Made by a program: the position numbers and the translations under genes
Shown here: positions 1 through 9,046 of the stretch, one piece after another
How the letters are laid out: every line of letters starts with the position of its first letter
Numbering within the stretch: the stretch's first letter is position 1
Assembly (NCBI GenBank): GCA_964636225.1
Contig: CAZWQM010000001.1
Coordinates: 158,241 to 222,240 of the forward strand
Direction of reading: 5' to 3'
Origin: UBA1858 sp964636225
GTDB lineage: Bacteria > Pseudomonadota > Gammaproteobacteria > UBA4575
Length of the DNA: 64,000 nucleotides
Notes under the pieces: generated by a model
The model's input: the letters and a program-made list of their open reading frames with translations, nothing else
Database searches by the model: none
Told to the model about the DNA's origin: nothing

Positions 1-1304
1 CAGACCTGATTGCCAGACGACTAAAAGACGTCACTGGCTTCAATAAGGTTATTCTCCCCGGTCGTTGTCGTGGCGATATTGATCAGCTATCCAACGCGCT
101 GGGGATTGAGGTAGAACGTGGACCGGAAGAACTCAAGGACCTTCCTCAATATTTTGGTCACGAAAACAAAAAGTCGGATCTAGGCAAATATTCAACAGAC
201 ATTTATGCGGAAATTGTCGACGCGCCTACAATGAGTGTGGCACAAATTCTCGAACGCGCTGAGCAATACAAAAAAGATGGTGCCAATGTCATTGATCTGG
301 GCTGCTTACCCAACACGCCGTTTGGCCACCTGGCTGAATCTGTTCAGGCCTTAAAATCGGCCGGATTTATGGTCAGTGTCGACTCACTGTATGCAGAAGA
401 CCTAGTCACCGGAGGTAAAGCCGGCGCAGACTTTTTGTTAAGTTTACAATATAACTCTCTGTGGGTAATGGATAAAGTCGATTCAACTCCCATTATAATC
501 GGCGACCCACCGACCAATATGCGCTCCTTGTATAAAACCATCGATACATTGTTGAGTACCGGCGCCCCATTCATTGCCGACCCCATACTGGACCCAATTA
601 ACTTCAACTTTACCGAATCAATCGTGCGCTACCGAAACTTGCGTAAGCGTTACCCTGAAATTGAAATCATGATGGGTGTGGGCAATTTAACCGAACTCAC
701 GCATGCTGATACTGCCGGCACCAATGCCCTGCTGATGGGGATTATTTCCGAGCTGAATATCGGTGCTATTTTAACCACTGAAGTCAGCGAGCATTGCTGC
801 AAAGCCGTCAAAGAAGCTGATCTTGCCCGGCGCATTATGTATGCTTCCAAACAGGATCATATTCCACCCAAGGGTTACCATAATGGCTTAATGGCTCTAC
901 ATGAGCGCAAACCTTTTCCCTATGATCCTGAAGAAATAAAAGAGCTGGCCAAACAGGTGCGCGATCCAAACTTTCGAATCCAGGTATGTGAACAAGGCAT
1001 CTTCATATACAATCGCGATGGCATTTGGAACGCAACGGATCCTTTTGATCTGTACCCTTTGCTCAATATAGCAGAAGATGGTGCCCATGCATTTTATCTT
1101 GGTTGCGAACTGGCTCGAGCCCAGATTGCCTGGCAACTGGGTAAACGCTACGAACAGGATGAAGAACTGACCTGGGGGGTTGCGGTTGAAAAACAGGAAC
1201 AGGACCTCAGCTCATTCAAGGACGAAGGCAGTACCATGCAATCACGCAAAGACCGCAGAAAGAACCTCAATAACAAGGACAAAAACGACGCAAGGCGCTG
1301 TTAA
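1..1304 (+). CDS. DUF6513 dihydropteroate synthase-like protein, 5' partial
   Basis: The reading frame is open from base 3, so the gene starts left of the window; the first internal ATG is at 231, but the upstream 76 codons read as ordinary protein and are kept. The 433 visible residues include a TIM-barrel-like pterin-binding core (NVIDLGC near the ATG at 231, then ADPILDP and a GVGNLTEL segment) and a charged, Lys/Arg-rich C-terminus. This family (DUF6513, dihydropteroate synthase-related) is known from H4MPT gene clusters of methylotrophs, where its exact reaction is not settled; a role in H4MPT or methylofuran synthesis is inferred from company. It lies 5 bp upstream of the DUF447 gene and is followed by mfnB, all in one operon. 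It is distinct from the true folP at 36931. Confidence 0.85.
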   Translation, partial: DLIARRLKDVTGFNKVILPGRCRGDIDQLSNALGIEVERGPEELKDLPQYFGHENKKSDLGKYSTDIYAEIVDAPTMSVAQILERAEQYKKDGANVIDLGCLPNTPFGHLAESVQALKSAGFMVSVDSLYAEDLVTGGKAGADFLLSLQYNSLWVMDKVDSTPIIIGDPPTNMRSLYKTIDTLLSTGAPFIADPILDPINFNFTESIVRYRNLRKRYPEIEIMMGVGNLTELTHADTAGTNALLMGIISELNIGAILTTEVSEHCCKAVKEADLARRIMYASKQDHIPPKGYHNGLMALHERKPFPYDPEEIKELAKQVRDPNFRIQVCEQGIFIYNRDGIWNATDPFDLYPLLNIAEDGAHAFYLGCELARAQIAWQLGKRYEQDEELTWGVAVEKQEQDLSSFKDEGSTMQSRKDRRKNLNNKDKNDARRC

Positions 1305-1309
1305 TTATT

Positions 1310-1885
1310 ATGCCGTTTATTAGAGAAAGCATTATTACTACTTTGCATGAAGATGGCAGTGTACATATTGCGCCCATGGGCGCGCACGAGACTGATCAGG
1401 GGTTGATGCTGGCACCGTTCAAGCCCTCAGCAACATTGAATAACCTGCTACGTGAGGGCACTGCCTGCATCAATTACATAGATGATGTACGCATTTTTGC
1501 CGGCTGTTTAACTGGAAGAAGAGATTGGGCTACTGCGACCACAAAAGTCATTACCGGTGTCCGTTTACAAGACTGTCTGGCCCATACAGAAATAAAAATA
1601 CACATGCATGAGGATGATGAATTGCGCCCCAGGTTTTACTGCAAGGTTGCGCATGAGCAGATGCACAAGCCATTTCATGGTTATAATCGCGCACAGTTTG
1701 CAGTCATCGAACTCGCCATCCTGACCAGTCGATTGCACATGCTCACAAATGAAAAGATCGATAACGAAATTGAATATTTGCGCATTGGTCTGGACAAGAC
1801 CGCGGGCGAACGCGAATTGGAAGCCTGGGGCTGGCTAATGGACAAAATCAGCCAATTTAGAAACGAACAAACCGAGAAAGTATAA
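1310..1885 (+). CDS. DUF447 family flavin-reductase-like protein
   Basis: A 191-residue protein whose N-terminus (IRESIITTLHEDGSVHIAPMG) is typical of DUF447, a family with a flavin-reductase-like split barrel found in methanogens and in bacteria with the H4MPT pathway. No signal peptide or membrane segment is seen, so it should be cytosolic. Its biochemical role is not known to me; a link to cofactor synthesis is inferred from its position between the DUF6513 gene (5 bp upstream) and mfnB. Its TAA stop shares an A with the mfnB ATG (TAATG), which suggests translational coupling. Confidence 0.82.
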   Translation: MPFIRESIITTLHEDGSVHIAPMGAHETDQGLMLAPFKPSATLNNLLREGTACINYIDDVRIFAGCLTGRRDWATATTKVITGVRLQDCLAHTEIKIHMHEDDELRPRFYCKVAHEQMHKPFHGYNRAQFAVIELAILTSRLHMLTNEKIDNEIEYLRIGLDKTAGERELEAWGWLMDKISQFRNEQTEKV

Positions 1886-2589
1886 TGACTGGATTTTTAG
1901 CCAGCGTCGACAATCTGCAAGACGCGATTACGGTAAGTGAACATGGCGCGAATATCATCGATTTAAAAGACCCCAGTCAGGGGGCTTTAGGTGGTTTAAC
2001 TCTGGACTCGATCCACGAAATCGTCGACCACTTATGGGAAAAATCCATTGTCAGCGCCACCGTAGGTGATCTTGAAGCCGATGTAGCTTTGGTATTAGAC
2101 CGTATTGAAAAAGTGGCGGATACCGGTGTCGACTATGTGAAAGTAGGCATGTTCAGCCAACAACACATCAACAACTGTTTACCGGCTTTTGAATATCATG
2201 CACGTCGTGGAATAAAAATCATTGCGGTACTCTTTGCGGATATTGAGTTTGATATTCAACAAACTGTCAAAATGTGTAAGAAGGCACATTTAAGCGGCGT
2301 GATGATGGACACGGCGGGAAAAAATGCAGGCAGCCTGCTGTTACATAGAGAAATAACTGAACTTTCCAGATTTATTCAAAGCGCTAAAAATCTTGGTCTT
2401 ATCACAGGTCTTGCAGGTTCTTTACGCGAGAAGGATATTAAAACGCTCCTCCCGATCAATCCAGATTATATTGGATTCCGTACTGCACTTTGCGAAAATC
2501 ACATAAGAACTGCCCCCGTATCAAAACATTTAGTAGAAGCAATTAGTAAGTATTTTACCAATTCAGGCAAACGCTATTCTCAGGCATAG
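1885..2589 (+). CDS. mfnB: (5-formylfuran-3-yl)methyl phosphate synthase MfnB
   Basis: MfnB condenses two glyceraldehyde-3-phosphate molecules into the furan precursor of methanofuran/methylofuran. The 234-residue protein has the family opening LASVDNLQDA and the DLKDPSQGALGG motif, with Lys28 at the position of the catalytic lysine of the family. A second lysine lies in DYVKVG and a third in DTAGKNAGSL. The length matches single-domain MfnB. It is the last gene of the left-hand operon, with its start overlapping the DUF447 stop. It supplies the furan part of the cofactor that the mfnE and mfnF products (6064-9046) process further. Confidence 0.93.
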   Translation: MTGFLASVDNLQDAITVSEHGANIIDLKDPSQGALGGLTLDSIHEIVDHLWEKSIVSATVGDLEADVALVLDRIEKVADTGVDYVKVGMFSQQHINNCLPAFEYHARRGIKIIAVLFADIEFDIQQTVKMCKKAHLSGVMMDTAGKNAGSLLLHREITELSRFIQSAKNLGLITGLAGSLREKDIKTLLPINPDYIGFRTALCENHIRTAPVSKHLVEAISKYFTNSGKRYSQA

Positions 2590-2828
2590 CTATCTATAGA
2601 CATTTATCGATTTAAATATTCCCAAGCCTAGAAGTGTCTCCAGACATCATGGCACTGGTCGTAACATAAACCTTCGTGCAAACACTAAGCACCGCGCAGC
2701 TTCACTTAGCGGCGGGAACCTCATCCCCTGACAAAACACGCTGCAGCAGGCTAAATTGCCAAAATTATCAAAGTATAAAATTGATTCAATTGATATAATT
2801 GTTAGATTCTCTGCACTTGTGCAATAAT

Positions 2829-3014
2829 ATGACAATCACTATAAACATCACTCGCGGTGATCAGGCAATCGCATTTGCAGATGATGCTGAGTTTCTAGAA
2901 AAATGGAAATCACTAGCCTGTAAAACGCCACACAAAACAACATTCCAGCAACCTGATTTTGTCCTTCAATGGGGAAAAATTTATCGCGATACATTTGAAT
3001 TAATAGACGAATGA
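2829..3014 (+). pseudogene. N-terminal fragment of an acetyltransferase-like (CelD/BcsL type) gene
   Basis: From the ATG at 2829, 61 residues can be read, including the pattern FLEKWKSLA...FQQPDFVLQWGK, which resembles the start of CelD/BcsL-type (FemAB-like) acetyltransferases. The frame then ends in DNA belonging to an IS3-family end (3012-3129). Beyond the IS end, a frame at 3130-3219 reads SANDENTINSELIL, which could be the continuation of the same domain before a stop. I infer that an insertion and later deletion destroyed the gene. The family assignment rests on a short stretch and is weak. Confidence 0.4.
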
Positions 3015-3129
3015 GTTTGATAATCTCTTCGGGGTTGTAGTGTTTTCTTGGCATGGTTGACCTCCTTACAGGTCCAGTTTAAGTTAGTTTCTAACTTAAA
3101 GACTGGTACCGTTTTAGGGGGGCAGGTCA
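3012..3129 (-). mobile_element. IS3-family insertion sequence remnant (left end plus orfA start)
   Basis: Reading the minus strand from 3129: a terminal TGACCTGCCCCCC-type IS end, a leader with a TTAAGTTAG..CTAACTTAA inverted repeat, an AGGAGG-like ribosome site, then ATG and the residues MPRKHYNPEEIIK, the usual opening of IS3-family OrfA transposase. The homology stops after about 14 codons and runs into the acetyltransferase-like fragment, so almost the whole element, including orfB and the other terminal repeat, is gone. Confidence 0.75.
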
Positions 3130-3452
3130 CTCTACTATCGGCAAATGACGAGAATACTATAAATAGCGAACTAATACTGATATTATTCTTTTTGATTTCA
3201 AAGAGTTATTGGCTATAAAGCCATCTATTACGAACTAGCGATTAACTCATTGCTTATATTTGTGCCAGCCAGTCCAGTGACGTATTACTTGATCCAGGTA
3301 CGTGGGCAGACTGCCATTCGGTCAATAACACGGCTATCTGAAGATAAAGAGTGAGTGTAATTCTTTCAGTTAAACATTACCCTTGTGTTTCATCAGAAAT
3401 AATTAAGTGGCGTCGGCCCGCTCCTTTTTGTAAACACATATAAAATTGCCTC
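3130..3452. other. gene-less stretch between IS remnant and CDF exporter
   Basis: This 323-bp stretch holds no convincing gene. Bases 3130-3219 may be the downstream part of the interrupted acetyltransferase-like gene. The remainder carries no recognisable promoter, RNA or repeat beyond short AT-rich runs and presumably includes the promoter of the exporter gene at 3453. Confidence 0.4.
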
Positions 3453-4337
3453 ATGCATCATCATCACGACCACAGCGTACATTCAAGCAGCCGGGCATTT
3501 TTACTCGGCGCGATTATTAATATTGTCTATGTTGTGATTGAGGCCGTGTTTGGCTTTGTTTCAGATTCCTTGTCATTAATTGCGGATGCGGGCCATAACT
3601 TCAGTGATGTACTTATTTTATTGCTTGCCTGGGGTGCCAATATGCTTGCTTCAGTAAAGCCCACATCGACGCATACCTATGGTTACCGACGTGCGACGAT
3701 ACTTGCCGCCCTTGCCAGCGGAATTACTTTGGTCATTACCATGGCGCTCATTGCGATAGAAGCCATTCAACGTTTGAATACATTAGTAGAACCTGACAGT
3801 CTCACGATTATTATCGTGGCCAGTGTAGGAATATTTATTAACTTCATCACCGCTGCCCTATTCATGCACCACAAAGATGATGACTTAAATATTAAAGGTG
3901 CGTTTTTGCATATGGTTGCAGATGGCCTTGTTTCTGTGGCAGTTGTTATCGGTGGTGTGGTGATATATTTCACTGGCTGGTTACTAATAGACCCTCTGTT
4001 AAGCCTGTTGATCATCGTCATTATTGCCTATAGTTCATGGAGTCTGGTGAAAGATTCATTTAATCTTTCTGTAGACGGCGTACCAGAAAATATAGATATT
4101 CAATCTATTAAAGAATATTTACTCAGCCTGCCTGATGTTCAGGAAATCCATGATTTGCATATATGGGCGATGAGTACTACCCAGGTCGCGCTTACCGCAC
4201 ATATATTGCGACAAACACCTAATATTGATGACGATTTATTGCATCAGGTTGCACGCGAATTAAAAGACAGATACGGAATACACCACTCTACAATTCAGAT
4301 TGAAAATGGTCATTGTGACCTGCACTGCCAGCATTAA
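3453..4337 (+). CDS. cation diffusion facilitator, zinc exporter (CzcD/ZitB type)
   Basis: A 294-residue inner-membrane antiporter of the CDF family that exports Zn2+ (possibly Cd2+ or Co2+). Six hydrophobic segments cover about residues 15-205, followed by a cytoplasmic C-terminal domain. The zinc-site pairs are visible as H48/D52 in helix 2 (DAGHNFSDVL) and an HMVAD pair in helix 5. The HxxxD pairing in both helices is typical of zinc-selective members. The N-terminus (MHHHHDH) and the C-terminus (HCDLHCQH) are His-rich, as in many zinc exporters. The gene stands alone among remnants of broken genes; the next gene fragment converges on it 14 bp away. Confidence 0.92.
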   Translation: MHHHHDHSVHSSSRAFLLGAIINIVYVVIEAVFGFVSDSLSLIADAGHNFSDVLILLLAWGANMLASVKPTSTHTYGYRRATILAALASGITLVITMALIAIEAIQRLNTLVEPDSLTIIIVASVGIFINFITAALFMHHKDDDLNIKGAFLHMVADGLVSVAVVIGGVVIYFTGWLLIDPLLSLLIIVIIAYSSWSLVKDSFNLSVDGVPENIDIQSIKEYLLSLPDVQEIHDLHIWAMSTTQVALTAHILRQTPNIDDDLLHQVARELKDRYGIHHSTIQIENGHCDLHCQH

Positions 4338-4351
4338 TTCCGATCGATTTA

Positions 4352-4732
4352 CTAATTCCCCCATTCAGAAGGAATCCAGTAGCCTGTCTCCTGAACGGGA
4401 GAAATATCATCCATCTCGCTTAACCAGATCGCTAATGCATATTTCTGTGCAAGATTCGAAGCATATTTAGGTAACTTTACTTTCCAGCCATCATTACTTG
4501 CTGAATACACATCATGGGATAAGACAACAAAATCCTGATTCAAAACGCGTCCTTTATTTTCACCTCGTGCTACATCTGTCTGCATTCCTATACCTAGTAA
4601 AGCGACGTTTAAAATTAAATTACTCGCAGGTTTGGAATAGTTAACTTCTACAAGCTGAGGATTGGCGGTCACACTCAAAATACCTGCATCGGAAACACCG
4701 GCAGGAAAATCCTTATTGCGAATCCAGCCCCG
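4352..4732 (-). pseudogene. C-terminal remnant of a DUF1223 secreted protein
   Basis: On the minus strand the open frame reads GWIRNKDFPAGVSDAG from about 4729, then LSVTANPQLVEVNY and ends with ETGYWIPSEWGN. This matches the C-terminal half of DUF1223, a secreted thioredoxin-fold family. The signal peptide and the N-terminal Cys motif are missing, and a stop lies in frame a few codons upstream of the join with pilE DNA at about 4728. No start codon or ribosome site is present, so it is treated as a dead fragment. Confidence 0.75.
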
Positions 4733-5073
4733 CCTATACAGAACAAATCAGAAAAGGCAGACGCGCAGAAGCTAAATCTGCTCTTTTAGATATTGCTTCT
4801 CGGCAAGAGCGATATCGCTCTGATTTCGGATTTTATGGTGATGTGGATGATATTACTGGGAGTTTAGTGAACAATATTGACTCCGAGTCCGGTTATTACA
4901 ATATTACGATTGCTTGCGTTCCAGATTGCAATCCGGGTTCACGACCACAATCATATACCGCGACTGCAACTACGCAAATAGCAGATCCACAGTGTGGCAA
5001 CTATACCTATAATCAGGCGGGTACGATTACAATTAGCGGCACCGATGCTCCGAATATCACCCGCTGCTGGTAA
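4729..5073 (+). pseudogene. pilE: C-terminal remnant of type IV pilin gene pilE
   Basis: The plus-strand frame starting at 4729 reads PAYTEQIRKGRRAEAK, the region just after the transmembrane helix of PilE-type pilins, then ALLDIASRQERY, and ends in a Cys-containing D-region (QCGNYTYNQAG, TRCW). The prepilin leader, the GFTLIE motif and the hydrophobic helix are all absent, so it cannot be processed as a pilin. It abuts the DUF1223 remnant back to back; one deletion across two divergent genes would explain both truncations. Confidence 0.8.
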
Positions 5074-5084
5074 TAACAATAAAA

Positions 5085-6092
5085 TTAAATATTCATCATT
5101 ATTGACGGTTCCTGAAGCTCAGCTAACTGTTCACGCAGGCTCAAAATATGTTCTTCCCAGTATCGTGAAGAATTAAACCAAGGGAACCCCAAAGGAAACG
5201 CTGGATCATTCCAGCGGCGCGCCAACCAGGCTGAAAAATGCAACATTCTTAAAGTACGCAGACTTTCTATAAGCTTCAGCTCGTTGACATTAAAATCTGC
5301 AAACTCATTGTAGCCTTCAAGTATTTCGCGTAATTGCAATTGTTGTTCATGACGATCGCCTGATAACAGCATCCATATATCCTGCACAGAGGGTGCCATT
5401 CTGGAATCATCAAAATCTATGAAATGTGGCAACTCATCACGCCACAGCATATTACCGATATGGCAATCACCATGCGTACGTATATATTTGATATTGCTCG
5501 CCTCATGCATAATTGAACTGATAACTTTTAACAGATCATCTGTCAAAGTTTCATACGCCAGTTTCAATTCATTCGGAATAAAATATCCTTTGATATATTC
5601 AACACTTTCATAGCCGTAGCTTTGAATATTAATCGTCGGACGCGTTTCAAAGTCTGAAGTTGAACCAACCAAGTGAATACGCGCTAGAAAACGACCTAGA
5701 GTTAATAAATTATCATAGTTATCCAGTTCAGGCGCTCGTCCTCCTTTACGTGGATACAGGGAAAATCTGAAATCGCCATACTCATATAAACTGACACCTT
5801 GTTTGATTTGAATGGGTGTCACTACCGGCAGTTCAGCCGACTCCAATTCATAACAAAAGTTATGCTCTTCCTGTATTTGCATATTGGACCAACGATCAGG
5901 TCGATAAAACTTGGTAATTACAGGCTCACGGTTTTCTATACCAATTTGATACACTCTGTTTTCATAACTATTGAGCGCGGTAACTCGACCATCTGTTTTA
6001 AAACCCGCACTGTCAATAGCGTCCAGAATAAAATCCGGAGTCAGAGTTTCAAAAGGATGTTGATCAGTCGAATTTTCCATGATGGATATCAT
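5085..6092 (-). CDS. srkA: stress response kinase A (SrkA/YihE/RdoA)
   Basis: A 335-residue cytosolic protein kinase of the choline-kinase-like fold that protects stressed cells in E. coli. Visible motifs are the N-terminal nucleotide-binding region (ENRVYQIG), the catalytic THGDCHIGNMLW loop near residue 205 and the metal-binding HFIDFDDSRM segment, followed by the family tail WLARRWNDPAFP. Length matches the family. The start may be the ATG at 6092 or the one at 6080; neither has a strong ribosome site. Both lie inside the end of mfnE (stop at 6064), so translation is probably coupled to the methylofuran operon, an unusual setting for srkA. Confidence 0.92.
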   Translation of the reverse strand: MISIMENSTDQHPFETLTPDFILDAIDSAGFKTDGRVTALNSYENRVYQIGIENREPVITKFYRPDRWSNMQIQEEHNFCYELESAELPVVTPIQIKQGVSLYEYGDFRFSLYPRKGGRAPELDNYDNLLTLGRFLARIHLVGSTSDFETRPTINIQSYGYESVEYIKGYFIPNELKLAYETLTDDLLKVISSIMHEASNIKYIRTHGDCHIGNMLWRDELPHFIDFDDSRMAPSVQDIWMLLSGDRHEQQLQLREILEGYNEFADFNVNELKLIESLRTLRMLHFSAWLARRWNDPAFPLGFPWFNSSRYWEEHILSLREQLAELQEPSIMMNI

Positions 6093-6639
6093 TCAAAAAT
6101 TTTTTAAACTGACTTACACAATAAAAATGTATTGACCCCAAATATTTTTTAGCTGCGACTGGAAAATATTCGTCTACTATATTTGAGTGAATCAACTGAC
6201 TGTTCGATTTGTCTTCTATCTGTGCAGACTTTACTATGCACAGATGCTTGACTGAGAGTTTATTCGCCAACCATAAAGCCAGAGAGTCCGAGCTTGTCTG
6301 CCAATTTTCCGGATAATCACATTCATTTAACACATCACGAAAAGGCATCCACACACAATGAGTATGATTATTTATATCCTCATAACTATCGATAGGTATT
6401 AAGTTTGTATTTAAGTTTGATATCAGCAATCCGTATTGCTGCATCGCTAACATAGCCATTTTATGTGCATTTAACTCTGACAGATTCCATTGACTGCTGG
6501 CATGCCGCACCTGATCTGCAAATGGCCCACCTCCGGGCACGATGATCACCTGAAGTTGTTGAGTATTTGCGAGATAATCACACCACAGTTTTAATTCTGC
6601 AGACGCATACAGGCTCCCGCCTAACTTAACAATAATCAC
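6064..6639 (-). CDS. mfnE: MfnE-like amino-acid-kinase-fold kinase for methylofuran synthesis
   Basis: A 191-residue amino acid kinase-superfamily protein. MfnE phosphorylates (5-aminomethyl-3-furyl)methyl phosphate to the diphosphate used for coupling in methanofuran synthesis. The sequence shows the superfamily motifs VKLGGSLY at the N-terminus, VPGGGPFADQ near residue 35 and a SDSLALWLA segment near residue 118. It is shorter than a carbamate or uridylate kinase, as expected for this family. Its ATG overlaps the pabB stop by 4 bp and its end overlaps srkA. The specific function is inferred from the family and from mfnF and mfnB nearby. Confidence 0.85.
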   Translation of the reverse strand: MIIVKLGGSLYASAELKLWCDYLANTQQLQVIIVPGGGPFADQVRHASSQWNLSELNAHKMAMLAMQQYGLLISNLNTNLIPIDSYEDINNHTHCVWMPFRDVLNECDYPENWQTSSDSLALWLANKLSVKHLCIVKSAQIEDKSNSQLIHSNIVDEYFPVAAKKYLGSIHFYCVSQFKKFLNDIHHGKFD

Positions 6640-8015
6640 AGTTGTCCAAAGAATTTAAACATGGCGGCTGCTTTATCAAAAGTTTCCTGATATTCCTCTT
6701 CCATTTGGGAATCCCATACCAAACCACCGCCCGCATAAAAATAAGCACAATTATCTTTGTGGATAATCGTTCTTATTGCGATATTCGTATCCATTTTTCG
6801 ATTAAAGCCAATATAACCAATACTGCCGCAATATAATCCGCGACGATGAGGTTCCAATTCTTCAATAATTTCCATTGCCCTGATTTTTGGTGCTCCTGTA
6901 ATGGAGCCTCCGGGGAAGCATTCACGCAATAATTCTACCGGTGATGATACAGCAGGAAGTTTACCCTCGATAGTGCTCACTAAATGATGCACCGTAGAAA
7001 AACTCTCTATATCAAACAGCTTGGAAACCTTCACGCTGTTAATTTCGCAGCATTTGCTTAAATCATTTCTCAATAAATCGACAATCATGACATTTTCGGC
7101 TCGATCTTTAGTACTGTCTTGTAGTGCTTGTTTAAGGACATTGTCTTCTTCTACTTGTTTTGACCTTGGGCGCGTACCTTTAATTGGTTTGGTTTCAACC
7201 AAATCATTATTCACTTGCAGAAATCGCTCAGGCGAGACACTCAAAATTTTGCACTCAGGAATATTAATATACGCACTAAATGGTGAAGGATTTATTTTGC
7301 GCAGTGCCTGATAGCCTGACCAGGCATCACCCGTCACTTTAACCTGAAAGCGCTGTGCCAAATTCACCTGATAACAATCACCCGAGGCAATGTATTCTTT
7401 CACCGAACAAAACTTTTTTGCATATTGCTCAGCAGTCATATTTGACTGGATTGTATTGACGGCCTGATATTTTTCTTTAGGGTTATGATTCTGTATTTGA
7501 GTAACATTGTTAATAATGTCTTGCCAGTTCAGGCGAACTCTGGGTTCGGACATATCACCCACTAATACGGCTTTTTTTTCAACATGATCGGCAATATAAG
7601 CCCAGTAATAAATACCCACAGCCATATCAGGCATTGCGATATCATCTTCGGCATGCACTGGTATTTTTTCAACTCGCCTCCCTAGATCGTAAGAAAAGAA
7701 ACCTAATGCACCTCCCGTAAAGGGCAGCTCATCGGCCTCGACAAAATTTCCAGACAATTCCTCAGCCAATAGCTGAAAAGGATCGTCAGGAACGACCTGC
7801 TGATTACCACCAGAAGAGATAGTGGTTAACTTTCCACGCGTAATATAGGTTTTTTTCGGATGGGCTGAAAATATTTCGTAGCGTCCAAAGTCACTCTCAG
7901 GTCGTCCACTGTCAAGAAAGATAGCCCAGGTAAAATCAGCAAATGCCGAAAATAAAGACGCAACATCTTCATAATACGGCAGATTGACACGTGTAAGTTT
8001 TGTTTTATTTGACAT
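6636..8015 (-). CDS. pabB: aminodeoxychorismate synthase component I
   Basis: PabB converts chorismate and ammonia to aminodeoxychorismate, the precursor of p-aminobenzoate, which is needed for both folate and H4MPT. The chorismate-utilising domain is seen in CYQVNLAQRF, PSPFSAYI and the highly typical GGSITGAPKIRAMEI segment. The frame extends upstream to 8054, but MSNKTKLTRVNL starting at 8015 fits the family and leaves 5 bp after the mfnF stop, so 8015 is preferred (459 residues). The gene sits within the methylofuran operon, so its role is probably dedicated to H4MPT supply; no pabA or pabC is present in the window. Confidence 0.9.
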   Translation of the reverse strand: MSNKTKLTRVNLPYYEDVASLFSAFADFTWAIFLDSGRPESDFGRYEIFSAHPKKTYITRGKLTTISSGGNQQVVPDDPFQLLAEELSGNFVEADELPFTGGALGFFSYDLGRRVEKIPVHAEDDIAMPDMAVGIYYWAYIADHVEKKAVLVGDMSEPRVRLNWQDIINNVTQIQNHNPKEKYQAVNTIQSNMTAEQYAKKFCSVKEYIASGDCYQVNLAQRFQVKVTGDAWSGYQALRKINPSPFSAYINIPECKILSVSPERFLQVNNDLVETKPIKGTRPRSKQVEEDNVLKQALQDSTKDRAENVMIVDLLRNDLSKCCEINSVKVSKLFDIESFSTVHHLVSTIEGKLPAVSSPVELLRECFPGGSITGAPKIRAMEIIEELEPHRRGLYCGSIGYIGFNRKMDTNIAIRTIIHKDNCAYFYAGGGLVWDSQMEEEYQETFDKAAAMFKFFGQL

Positions 8016-8020
8016 ATGGT

Positions 8021-9046
8021 CTATACAAAAACCAAAGCGACAGCAGGCGCGCAATCAGAAGCATTTAAAGAATAGCTGATGTCATCCGGAACGACATATT
8101 TAGCAAATTCTCTGTACTCCAGCGTTAAATTATGTGCAATCTTTTCCACCAGGAATCGTCCTACTCCGGCACCTACAATAATTGGTTTACACACATGTTT
8201 TTTCATCAATACCTTTATACTTTTTTCGATCATTTCCATTTGCTGATCTGCAACATAATGGGCCACGTTTAACCATTCCTGTTGATCATTTTCGCAATAA
8301 TCTTCCCCGATCATACGTGCAAGTCGACGCATGCTGGATATTTTGTCCTTAGCCATACCATCCATGGTATTCCCATAATCCGCATGAGCCGGTAACCATT
8401 CAAGAATTCGATACACATCGGCAGATACAGCAAAATATTCCGCCATTAATGGCGTCATATATCCTTTGTAAGGAATTTCACGACACAGTGTGTTTACACA
8501 ACTACGCACCACCCCCGTATACACCAGTTCGCCCGAACGTAATCTTTCAAAGTCGGTCAAGCCATTCAATTCAAGCTCTCTGTTTTGAATAGACAACACA
8601 TCTGTCGTAGTACTGCCTATATCAACAAAGATAACATTTTCATTATGCTCGCTCACTATACGCCCACTGGCTATCCAGTTTGCTGAAGCAATGGCTGAGG
8701 TGTCTTGCTGAGCGTGATGATAATCCACCAAACCCTGACGCGAAAAAAAATGAACACAGTGATTAGTGGATATCTGCTCTAGAAAGACCTGCATAATTTC
8801 TTTCACACCCTGATCCCGGCAGGTAAAAATATCCACCAGTTCACCTGTCATGGTGACGTGATGTTGCGTGATATGTTCAGGCAAAGGTATTAAAGCAGAT
8901 TTCAGGACAGACACTAGCTCATTCAATCCTTTCCACAAAGGACAGTTCCATTGATATACTTGTAGTTTATTGTCATGTATATAGGCAAGTTTCACATGCG
9001 CACCACCAATATCCCAGCCGGCATTTTTTATAATATCCTTATTCAA
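8021..9046 (-). CDS. mfnF: MfnF-like H4MPT-linked C1 pathway protein (hydantoinase/oxoprolinase fold)
   Basis: A 341-residue member of the hydantoinase/oxoprolinase-like family (TIGR03123, H4MPT-linked C1 transfer pathway protein). In Methanocaldococcus the homologue MfnF joins the furan diphosphate to gamma-glutamyltyramine. The ASKHA-type phosphate loops are visible as GWDIGGAHVKLA at the N-terminus and FVDIGSTTTDV near residue 142, with a glycine-rich VGAGVGRFL near residue 295. In bacteria the aromatic partner is probably tyrosine-based, so the exact substrate here is inferred. It overlaps the upstream ATP-grasp gene by 8 bp and precedes pabB by 5 bp. Confidence 0.88.
   Translation of the reverse strand: MNKDIIKNAGWDIGGAHVKLAYIHDNKLQVYQWNCPLWKGLNELVSVLKSALIPLPEHITQHHVTMTGELVDIFTCRDQGVKEIMQVFLEQISTNHCVHFFSRQGLVDYHHAQQDTSAIASANWIASGRIVSEHNENVIFVDIGSTTTDVLSIQNRELELNGLTDFERLRSGELVYTGVVRSCVNTLCREIPYKGYMTPLMAEYFAVSADVYRILEWLPAHADYGNTMDGMAKDKISSMRRLARMIGEDYCENDQQEWLNVAHYVADQQMEMIEKSIKVLMKKHVCKPIIVGAGVGRFLVEKIAHNLTLEYREFAKYVVPDDISYSLNASDCAPAVALVFV

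Noticed and set aside
2659..2806. Possible long attC site ending in GTTAGAT
   Set aside because: The right box resembles R', but the two ends do not pair with each other, unlike the clear site at 49684-49758.
2647..2835. Minus-strand 62-residue open frame
   Set aside because: No ribosome site, odd Cys/Arg-rich composition and no family feature; it lies in non-coding DNA upstream of the broken acetyltransferase-like gene.
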